Part shown: positions 21,243 to 31,030 of the stretch, piece by piece | How positions within the stretch are numbered: the stretch's first letter is position 1 | Layout of the letters: each line of letters opens with the position of its first letter | Assembly: GCA_019671135.1 (NCBI GenBank) | Contig: JAHRHY010000006.1 | Span: forward strand, 1,984,001-2,048,000 | Source: Linnemannia hyalina | Lineage: Eukaryota; Mortierellomycota; Mortierellomycetes; Mortierellales; Mortierellaceae | Length of the DNA: 64,000 bases | Direction: 5' to 3' | Position numbers and translations under genes: made by a program | Notes under the pieces: generated by a model | Database searches by the model: none | Seen by the model: only the letters and a program-made list of their open reading frames with translations | What the model was told of the DNA's origin: nothing

Positions 21243-23495
21243 CTACCTCTTAGCCACGCATGCCATGAGGCACGAGGTAGAATTCGATCTGGTCAATACA
21301 CTCAGCACACAGAAAATGATGGTGGCAGGCAGGACATCCAAACCCGCCTCTCGGAAGCAGCATCCTCGGCATTGAATAAAATCAGGCACAAGACGTGACC
21401 AGACCTCCATAGTCCTCTCAAAAACCATGGCGTGTCTTGTCATAGTCTGCTCCAATTCCCGATCTGCCTGGTCCAACTCGCTGTTTGGGGCAATCAGTCC
21501 GGTCAAGGGGTCCAGCAGGTCGAAAAGTTCGTCCATTTGTGCTCCTGGCGCATCTACGTGTTCATCATCCGATCCTTTTGGTGAAGGCAAGTGAATTGAT
21601 CGTAAAGTCGTGGGGACTGTCTGGGAAGAAGTAGTGGTGGTGTCTCCTTGACCCAGCTTGTGTTTGTGTTGTGAAGGTGGTGGAGGAAAAGGCGACGACG
21701 GTCGAGCGCGAGAGATAACACAAAAGTCGCGAGAGGTGCTGTTCTTGCACTTGTTGCAAAGAAGCATCGCTACAGAAGGATAATCGGTCATGTCCATCTC
21801 CTTGCGGTACTGATATTGCTCCTCACTCCGACTTAATAGCACTGATGTCCTCTCCTTGATCGACTTGACCACTGCAGCATGATGCGCCAAAGCCTCCTTC
21901 AGCCCCTTGTCCAGCTCATAGAGTCCAGTGGCGCTATTGAGTTGGTCTCGCTCCTTGACCTGTACTTCAGTCGACAAAACCATCAAACCACCAGGTCCAA
22001 TATCCTGCACAGTTGCAAGCCTCTTCGATGCTAATGTCGGTCGTAGAGTTGCCGGGATCAGAGGTACTGGCAGAGCAGGTGCACCCACCTTGGAAGAAGA
22101 AGAGGCGGTCGTCGGATCCCTGATGGTCGTCAGTAACTCGTCCGTACGCTGAAACCAAACAGACTCCGATGGAAATACTGTAAGAGCTTGAGTTGGAGGC
22201 GCGAGAGTTATGGGCTTAAACCACTGGGACAGCCAATCAGTCACATAGATCCGTGAGTGGATAGGTAGCAGGTTGAATTCAAAGATGGCCTTCTGTAACC
22301 TGACCTGGAGAGAACAATTGATGAACCCCTTGCTCTTGATCCAAGTCCGTATGTTGTAGTTGTAATACGCGTCCATCCCAGACTGGGGCACCATCTCATA
22401 GTCAGTATGGTTGTCGTATACTCGTCCTGCACACATGATAAAGTACTCCTCGCTGTCGTTGTTGTTGCAATTGTTGCTGTTGTCGTTGTTGCCTCTGTTA
22501 CTGTTAGTGGTATTCGATTGAGAGGAAGAAGTGGATGAGGCAACAGCTGGTCCCCTGACTAGAATCGCATCCTTGCCACAAAAGCAGCGGACCTTGCGAA
22601 ACAACTTGAGTCCCAGGTGATAGTTGGTGTCGATGTTACAGTTCTTGATGGTGGTCGTCTTTGCCAGATCGTCCAAACATCGAACCACCGAGAGATGGAA
22701 GTAATCACACGACGTGTCCTTGGCCACCGTCAGGATCTGATTCACGTCCAAGGTCTGCATATGGTGCCACTCGAGTGCGTGCATATGGAATCCACAGACC
22801 TTGTATCCGTTCATCGAGGCCGCATTCAGATACTTCGCCTCTACTTGGATGTCCGCCCCGACGACTGTCTTGTGCGCTGCGCTTGTAGTCGTTGTATGGT
22901 CCGTGTGGTGGTCGTGCTTTGCTGCTATTGTTGCTGCTGTTGTTGCTGCTGTTGTTGCTGCTGCAGGCTTCTTTCTGGGCCACAGTTCCACCTCGTCGTT
23001 CTTGACTGCCTGGTGTCGCTCACAGCCTTTGCCCGAGTTTGATCCCGCAAACCACCTGCGTTCCTTTGTATTCTTCGCGAGCTACACAGGTTATGGCGCA
23101 GACATCAAGAAGTACGATCAGTACTCATCAGCCGTCTGCAAAGGAAAAAAAGGTAAAGCAAAAAAAAGAACAACAACAAGAGGAAGGCTACGTAAACCTA
23201 CAAGACGACTCCGAGCAGTCCGTCGCCGCTCACAGTCCTCGCACGGGTCAGGTGCCATCATCCCCCTCTGCTTGGACGAGAAGTGACACTCATAGACCCA
23301 GTTGGTCTTTTTCACAGCAGGAGAAGGAGGAGGAGGTGGTGGTGCAGATCTCGACCAACGACCAGTGGTGCTGGGAGGCTCAGGGTAGATGGAGACGGCG
23401 GTGAAGCCACAGAAACATAGGGGGCGTGCAAAGTTGACTCTGACTTGGGATATGTCTCGACTAGACGTGTATGTCGAGTAGGATATGGAGTCCAT
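21243..23495 (-). CDS. array paralogue C: same family, 3' end frameshifted
   Basis: Two exons, 23495-23202 and 23081-21243, with a 120-base phase-0 intron, give 710 residues as read. Exon 1 has ARPLCFCGFTAVSIYPEP (C27, C29), a proline run, TNWVYECHF and CEDC. Exon 2 has VCGFHMHALEWHHMQTL, LGLKLFRKVRCFCG, EEYFIMCAGR, YRKEMDMTDYP, LCNKCKNS...DFCVIS and a RHAMVFERTME helix. At the end, CRGCCFREAGLDVLP is in frame, but the next bases continue the RING-like motif (C-HHH-FLC-AEC-IDQIEFY) in another frame. One base is missing near 21327-21330, inside the short repeat GGCAGGCAGG. The intact frame would stop at 21250-21252. The cause could be a real mutation or a sequencing error. The intron acceptor (TGTGTAG) is the best of several in phase. 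The start MDSIS matches the paralogues. Confidence 0.72.
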
Positions 23496-25927
23496 GCTGT
23501 TATTGTTGGTGTGTGCGATTATTTTGGCGAGAGGTAGTAAGTAAAAGGAAAGAGAAATAAAGAAAGAGCGAGATGAGCTTCGCGATGTGTTTGCCAATCC
23601 AAAAAAAGTGACTGGTATTTTTTTTCATTTCGTGTCGCATTGTCTATGTTCAAGCACTTTTGCATGAAGTAGGCAGATAAACGATAGGACGACTCTGCAT
23701 AAAAAAATAAGGAGCTCGTAGCTGTACAGCATTGCCAGTTGACTATGATTCCACCTTAATTCTTGCTCTCTCATCCCTGGCTATGTACCCTTCCTTTCTT
23801 TGATCCGCGCCAGATACATTTTAGTTGAGGAATGAAAGGAGCCACACAGCGCAGGACATCTATGAAACATGTCCCTGGGTTCAATTCGCCACTTACCTGC
23901 TTGCACCCTTCTTCTCCTTTCTTTTTTCCCTGCCAAAATAAGAATCACGCAACTCGGGAGATTTGTCACTATCTCTGCTGGTAGCAATGTGAGATCTGAA
24001 CGATTAAAATAAAGGAACCATAGTAAATGTCGATCGTTCTCTCACGAAATGTTCAATGGGTGGGGAGTGGAAGCAGGTGTGACTAAGACAGCTGCTATGG
24101 TTCACACCCGTCGCGCAAGGGAGATCAAGCACGAGAAGAAAACAGGGGTGGTGACAGTTAGCGTTCACGAAATGGCACCTGTTTTCTTCTGCCGTGAGAG
24201 TAAAAAGTTCATCGTGTGAAAAAAGGAGGGAGAGGGCGCTGAGATAAAATTCTCGATGATACAGAGCTTCGCAACGTCCATCCCGCCCCGGTATTGTTGG
24301 CATCTAAAAACACACTCGACTACACTAACAAGCTAACAGCATTAACCAAGGTGAGCAAATTGTATCACACCCTCAGGGATAGCTCAGCCAACCAGGCAGT
24401 GGCATCTTCCTGGAGTGTTCGCTACACCCCCGAGCAGGCGCCCACTCTCCCCTTCGTTCAATTACAGAAAAGCGGCGCCCGGTTAACTGCTTCATCCTCA
24501 GAAAGAAGGTTCATAAACCTGGGAGGGTACCTTTGCCTTCCAAGGATTCTTTCTTGTGTCTCTCTCCCTCAACACTTGAAAAAAATCCTATTTTCCCTCT
24601 CATTCGGTGCTCACAATTCACAATTGACTTATTGGTGCAACGCGTACAAAAGCTGTGGTACAATCACCGCCAAACACGGGCGCCATTCCGTCACTTCTCT
24701 TTTATCGAGAGAAAAGAGAACAACTTTTAATTACTGTACATGTGGTAAGGCGAGTAAGGCTGTCGTCGAACTTTTTATTTTTTATTTTTTATTCTTGCCA
24801 TGATAAAGAAACCTTAGCAATTGTCGACCTCTATAGAAAAGGTATGCGAGAGAAACAAGAGAAGCACAAGCATTTCGACTCTCCCCCATAATCGATGATA
24901 TCGTTACAGGCTCTTGAATAGAATATCGCGATTTTCTTTATGAAGGAAGAGAGCGAGAGAAGGAATAGGCAAAAAAGAGGTGGTGAGTCAAAGAGGAACA
25001 AAGATCGACCTTTGATGGATTGTTGGTCAAAGTGTCTCCTCAAACCACCCGAGAGTTAACATACAAGAGGGAGGCATGGCAAAAGGAAAAAAGAAAGATG
25101 GAAGAGGCAGAGCTGGGTAAGGTGGGTGAATGGGTTGGAACATTTTAGGTCCTTTTTTTCTACCCACCTTGCTTCTCGCTTTCCTTGTTTTGTCAACCTT
25201 TGTGTGACAAGTCGTTAAAGATGTCTGCTTCCAAGAGAAACACCCATGCAACAATGAAGGTGAAGAGCTAAAAAAAAACGATCAAGAAAAGGGGAACGAT
25301 TGACTCCTCTCTCTCCCCTCACCCTTCTTCACTTGCATTGCCTTCTTCCACTCTGCTTCGGCCATGCAGGTACGATATTAATATATTTATTCTCTCCGCC
25401 AGATTCATTGCCAGCTAAGGCATCTCATTCGAACGAAGGGAAAAGAAAGAGGATGTGAATGGGCGTTCCCTGGGCTATCATTGTTATTGTTGTTGTTGTT
25501 GCACAGTCGTACAAGAGGCCAATTTGGGCTGCAGGTGAAAGTTGATCCCCTATTCCTATCGAAAAGAAACCAATTACCATTCCTTCTTCCTCAGCAGAGA
25601 GAGCTCTATCCCATCCCATCCAATCCAAATATCGACACCCTTACTCTCTCTTCGCCTTTTCTTCTATTCCCCTCTTTCCGATTTCTGTCCCTGAGCCTTT
25701 CTTTCTCTTCCTCTCTTCCTTTCATCTCTTCACTCCTTCAATTGTATTCCTCCTTCCCTCCCCCATCTCCCTTCACCCTCACTTCGCATATTTCATTTTT
25801 GTTTTTCAGTTTTTGCAGATCATCAACTCATATCCTTACCCCTTCTACACGCCTTCGTCACACATCATACCCCATTTTCAATACAAACGCACAGCCAACA
25901 ATCTTCTCTTCTCTCTCCACTCAGCCA
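23496..25927. other. divergent intergenic region between paralogue C and the GH17 gene
   Basis: No supported gene. A 169-codon open frame at 24294-24803 shows no recognised motif and is not called. From about 25580 the plus strand is CT-rich, the likely leader of the GH17 gene. Confidence 0.5.
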
Positions 25928-28756
25928 ATGGATCCACAGAAGATCACGCCTCCTACGGTTCCAACTGCAGAGCCAATGGTTCGCTCAGCCAGCATAGACG
26001 ACTCTCCTGCTATATCCTCCTCTTCTTCATCCACCTCCCTCTCATCTATAACCAACAACAACTCTAATACAACAACTAATAATAATACCGACCAACAGCG
26101 TCGCTCGTCTCCACCTCCAACGCTCGCCACACGCCCCGCACCACCACCAGTACCATCATCATCAGACGACAATGAAAAGTATCCGCCCCCACCCACCACT
26201 CCAGGCGCAGATAAGGTCGTCTTTGACAAGGGACTCTTGTTCGCTGGTCGCCCCTCTGGAGGAAGTAGCGCTAACAAGATTGTCAGCGCCCCATTGCCAA
26301 CCTTCCCACAAGCTCTCCCAAGGAATAATTCGTACCCAGAGCCCGGCAGCAGCAGCAATAATTATAATTACAAAAACCCAGCAGGGCGAAACCAGTTGAA
26401 CAAGGGCAATCGACCCCACAGTCATCATATCCCCGAACCCCGGTCAGCGCCCACTCTTTTAAATCCCAACAACGCCAGTCCCAGGGTCACCTCTCCTCCA
26501 CAACAACGCCAGCGGCAGAACAACCCCGATGGCAACAACGATACCAACACAAGCAACTATGGTCGCCCATATACCCCTTATTCAACCCCAGCTGCTCTGC
26601 GACCTGATTCAGTCTGCTCGTTTCCTGACAGCTCACCGGTTATGTCGCCCAATGTCTTGGCAGCGGTCGATGCTCGTCTGCGCGCGAGTGCCAGCAACAA
26701 CAGTCTTAGGGAACCATCCCCTTTGCTGCGTCAGGGCGCGTTCCCTGCAAACAGTGTTCGGTCAGGATCTATATCCAAGGCGTCTAGTCTTGCGCCTGTT
26801 ATCACGCACCACCAGGTCTTGCAGGGTTCTGAGGCCATTATGAGTCGTGAGCAGTTGTACGATATATTGAACAAGGACGACGATGATGAGAAAAGTAGGC
26901 GAAATGACAGTGGAGACACGGACGCTACAGGATATTACTTGCGCACGCCCCGACCTGGATTCGTGGGCGGTGGGTCGTCGACCCGGTCGTCACGACGCAA
27001 TTCGATGGCTTCTTCGACGGTCGCCGACAGTGACATCGAGCTGGTCGCCAACCCCAGGAAGCAATTCAGCTCTTCGGCTCTTAGAAAAGGCGGCGCGGGC
27101 TTTGCCGCTCATATTCCTGCTGGTGCTGGCGGTACAAGGAAGGCACCCTACGAGAGCGGATCGCTTCACGACGATGAGGACTACTCGGACGTGCCGATGA
27201 CGACTGAGAGGAGTGCCTGGCTCAAGAACAAGAGCAGCGCGACCAGGAAGTACAGGAGTCTTTGCTGTGTGATCGGTCTCCTCTTGTTCATCGGTGCTGC
27301 TGTTGGTATCGCTCTTGGATTCAGGGCTCGTAAGGACAAGGTCGACGGCCTCGCACAACCACCGTAAGATTTTTTTACCTTCGTTGCTGATTGTCTTTTC
27401 TCAGTTTTCATGGTAGTTTATTCTCCGGCGTGGGTTGCTTTGCATCTTTTCATAATCAGATCGCTAATCCCGCTCCCATTCGTTGTTCACTAATCCATTG
27501 TTACCACCGACGCCCCGCACACTGCTCTATGGTGTCCTCTCGTTTCCATCTTTCATCTTTCATCCACATACACACACCTACAGAAACCCTGACAAGCCCA
27601 CAAACCCATTGAAGCCACCAACCCCACCCATCACCCAATTCACTCCAGACCCCAATCTCCGCAAGGCCTTCTACGGAGTCGACTACAACCCTGCAAAGGC
27701 CATGATGCCTTGGTGCGGCGCCACCCTCCAACCCGTCATTAACGACATGATGCTCATCTCCCAAATCACCAACCGTGTCCGACTCTATGGCATGGACTGT
27801 AAACAGGCCGACTTGACCTTCCAGGCGATCGGTGCGTTGGGGCTGAACAAGACTATGCAGGTTATATTGACGATTTGGGTGGACAAAAATCAGACGACTT
27901 ATCAGAGGCAGCATGATACACTTTTCCAGGTGTTGGATACGTATGGGACGGAGATGGTTAATGGGATTAGTGTTGGTAATGAGGTTTTGTTCAGGAAGGA
28001 TCGCACCCTTTCCGAGCTTGACTCCCTCATGAAGGTAACATTTTGCACTGATCTTTTTCATTCCTCTCTTCGCGCGGAATGAACGTTTATCTCATTCGGT
28101 ATCCCCCCCCCTTTTTTTTGTTCTTTCTGCACTTCAACTAGGCGGTAAAGGAAGAGATCAAGACGCGTTACGGAAAATCCATCCCCGTATTCTCATCCGA
28201 CGTTGGTGGCGAAATGTCTCCAGAACTCGCCTCCATCTCAGACATGCTCCAAGGAAACATCCACCCCTACTTTTCAGGCACCCTTGCCGCAAACGCCGCC
28301 AACTGGACAATGAGTGAGTACGAGAACAAGATCGCTGCCAACCCGACACCTATGGCATTGAAGGGTGTGATTTCTGAGGTTGGTTGGCCAAGCGCGCCCG
28401 CGAGCGCTGTTTATATGAATGGGTCGGTTCCTGGGTTGGCGAATATGCAGACTGTTGTAGATAATTTTGTCTGCCAGGCTAATGCTGCTGGTATTCCTTG
28501 TAAGTGTTCCTTCTTTTGCCCTTCCCCTCCTTTTTTTTTTTTTTTTGTTATTTTTTGTTTTTTGTTGCTCAGAGAACTTTGTTAATGGGTTCTAACCTAG
28601 AACTCCCCCCTTTTTTTCATCGATGTAGATTACTGGTTCGAGTTCAAGGATGAGCCATGGAAAGTGGACCCAGAGGTGCCTGTGGAGCCCTTTTGGGGCA
28701 TCTTTGATAAGGACGGCAAGCTCAAGATCAAGATACCCGATTGCATCGCTCCTTAA
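25928..28756 (+). CDS. membrane-anchored GH17 glucan endo-1,3-beta-glucosidase
   Basis: Four exons: 25928-27363, 27584-28034, 28142-28499 and 28629-28756, giving 790 residues; all phases agree. Residues 1-440 are a low-complexity Ser/Asn/Pro-rich region with no signal peptide, so probably cytosolic. One membrane segment follows at about 443-465 (VIGLLLFIGAAVGIALGF), flanked by basic residues. The C-terminal third is a GH17 barrel: AFYGVDYNP, NRVRLYGMDC, SVGNEVLF with the expected acid/base Glu612, KSIPVFSSDVG, GVISEVGWPS with the expected nucleophile Glu708, and YYWFEFKDEPWK. The topology (type II, catalytic domain outside) matches fungal BtgC-like enzymes, which remodel beta-1,3-glucan at the cell surface. 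The start MDPQK is the first ATG after a CT-rich leader. A poly(A) signal AATAAA is at 28779-28784. Confidence 0.88.
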
Positions 28757-30105
28757 GAGAGAAGGAATGAGGGGTAGTAATAAATCTATCAGAAAAAAAT
28801 AAGAATGAGGGTTGGTTCTTTTTGCTGTGCTGGATATATGACACCGTGCCTGGAGAAACATGGGTGAGAGTGGTCGAGTGGGAAAGGAAGGAGGAGGGTG
28901 GCCAGCGCGCATTTGTTTATTTTCCTATGTACCAGTCGAGGCGAGCCAGACCCACGTTTTTGGGTGCTTCAGGTCGAGGACCAATTTTTTGTTCACTCCA
29001 TCGAAAGAACAACGTGGAAGGGAGAAAGCCTGTCCCTGGAGCAAATAGTCAGGTGGGCGATAAGCCCTACTTCGTGGTCGAGGTCGTACAAAGAGAAGAT
29101 AAGGCGGTCTTTCAATAATTTGTGATTGACCCTCGATCCTAGCCAATGAAATCTGGGTTAATAATAATTCACAGCTTCGCTCTTTTGTTATGAAGGAAAG
29201 AAAATTCGTTCCTGAACAAAGGATTTATTGTTGTTTAGTCAAAGTAAACAAACGAGAGCAAGAAAAGAGAGGAATATCCAAGGTCAATCTTCACCCATTT
29301 GCAAAAGGCACTGTTTGCGCGAGGATCGGTAGGATGAAAAAGGGTATCAATGCGATGGTTACCGTGAAAGCGTCATTGCCTGAACGGAATAAAAATTTAT
29401 TCGCTTCTTTGTCTGCGCAGAAAACGTGGAAGAAAGATATCACCACCGCACACAGCGGCAGCAGCTATTTTTTCGACCGTTGGTTTCTCTGAATGTGAAT
29501 TGCCCGCACCATAGGCCTGAATGGCTATCACATCTCTTTTTTTTTTTTTTTTCTTCTTATCTACTTTGTTTCCCCGACCAAAAAGCAGGCGAAGAGCCGC
29601 TCTTGTTGTTGTTATTTTGTTTTCCCTTCCCCCTCCCCCTTTCCTTTAGAGAGGAACGAGCGTGGAAGACTAGCCGATAAGTTTCCATAATTGGAGGCAC
29701 AAATGGCGACGACCGACGGCCGAACAGGTCGCTTCTTATCTTATGATAATGTCGACTTGTACGTAGTGGCGCTTAAAGCCGCAGTCGGTCGGTTTGAACA
29801 ATCGCCGACCGACTATGCCTCTTTGCCTGCGAAGCTGTAGTCATCACTCGTCCAAGACCTTCACTCCCCGCACGCCATGGCAGATCACAAAAACAAAAAC
29901 AAACAAAAAAAACAACAACACCGAGACGATCTCCATGGTAGTCACTGACTTTTTTCTCCCTTTTTATTACCAACATTCTCATCACAGCCCCTCTTTCTTC
30001 TTTTCTTTTCACTTTTTCTCCACACGAAAACATAGTTCCATCCCACCCCCATCTTTCCCATTAAACAAACCCCCACCCTCTCCCCCCTACAAAACACAAT
30101 CAAAA
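28757..30105. other. intergenic
   Basis: The first part is the 3' UTR of the GH17 gene. No supported gene; a T run lies near 29540. The final 150 bases are CT-rich and lead into the small gene at 30106. Confidence 0.5.
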
Positions 30106-30351
30106 ATGATCCGCAACACCATCTCCAAGGTCGCCCCCACCGCCACCCGCGCAATCTCAAACTCGACCAAGACCAACGCCGCCATCTCCCTCGAGTCCTC
30201 TGCCATGCCTTCCCACAACACCGCTGCCCCCTCCAACGGTCGCTTCAAGGCTGTGGCCTACACCGTCCTCGGATCCACTGCCGTCGTCGCCGGAATGTCC
30301 CACCTCTTGAAGGATGAGGTCGTTTACTGGACCCCCAACGTCCGCAAGTAA
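30106..30351 (+). CDS. small, probably mitochondrial, single-span protein
   Basis: Single exon, 81 residues. The N-terminus (MIRNTISKVAPTATRAISN) is rich in Arg, Lys, Ser and Thr and lacks acidic residues for about 28 positions, as in a mitochondrial presequence. One hydrophobic segment, about 50-65 (AVAYTVLGSTAVVAGM), is followed by SHLLKDEVVYWTPNVRK. The shape resembles nuclear-encoded small subunits of respiratory complexes, but I cannot match it to a named one, so no symbol is given. Codon choice is strongly C-biased, which suggests good expression. The ATG is preceded by CAAAA after a CT-rich leader, and an AATAAA is at 30533-30538. Confidence 0.7.
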   Translation: MIRNTISKVAPTATRAISNSTKTNAAISLESSAMPSHNTAAPSNGRFKAVAYTVLGSTAVVAGMSHLLKDEVVYWTPNVRK

Positions 30352-31030
30352 AAATCCTCCAGCCAAGAAAGGCCGGGTTTGCTGTCTCCTCCCCTCCTCC
30401 CCCTCTCCTCTTCCTCCTTCCCTTTTTATGCTTCTCAAGAAGTGAAGATATTATACCCCCTCCCATTTTTCATGCACTTCGTCATTTTTCTTTTCCAGCA
30501 CTTTTTTCATCAATTATTTCATTCATATTCATAATAAACAACTTAACATTGGCAGCATCCTGGTCATAAGCCAGATGCACGCATAAACCCATATGTCAAA
30601 AAGAATCCCCATGTTTGCGTATCGATTGAAAGGTCCATAGTGTTCTTTGGCAAGTAAGGATTAGGAGGAGTGGAGGGTGTGCGTTTATTTATTCTAATAG
30701 GTGGTAAAGTTTTGGTTTGAAATCTACGAAAAATGATGTGTAGGTGGAGGGGGGGGGGGGATAGTCCAGCAGGCGCAATAGCTGCCGGATGTGTTTTATA
30801 AGGTCGTTTAAAGAAAGCGCGATAAGATAAAGGTGGGTGGAGGAAGAAGGACGAGAAAAAAAAAAGAATGCAAGTGTTCCAAGAAAGAGGACGAGGATCG
30901 TGGTATGGTTTGGGATGGTATCTCGAAAATAATAACGGCTGCAAATAATACGATGATATAAAAAAAAGACACTTTGCTCCGCAAGCACAAGAGTCAAAAC
31001 AAAAACAAAAAAAGAAGAGCACAAAACTTA
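30352..31030. other. convergent 3' region
   Basis: 3' flanks of the small plus-strand gene and the minus-strand tetraspanin gene. No gene is seen. Confidence 0.55.

Noticed and set aside
24294..24803. 169-codon plus-strand open frame
   Set aside because: Not overlapping a gene, but it has no recognised motif, no coding bias and no leader like its neighbours. It could be real but cannot be supported.
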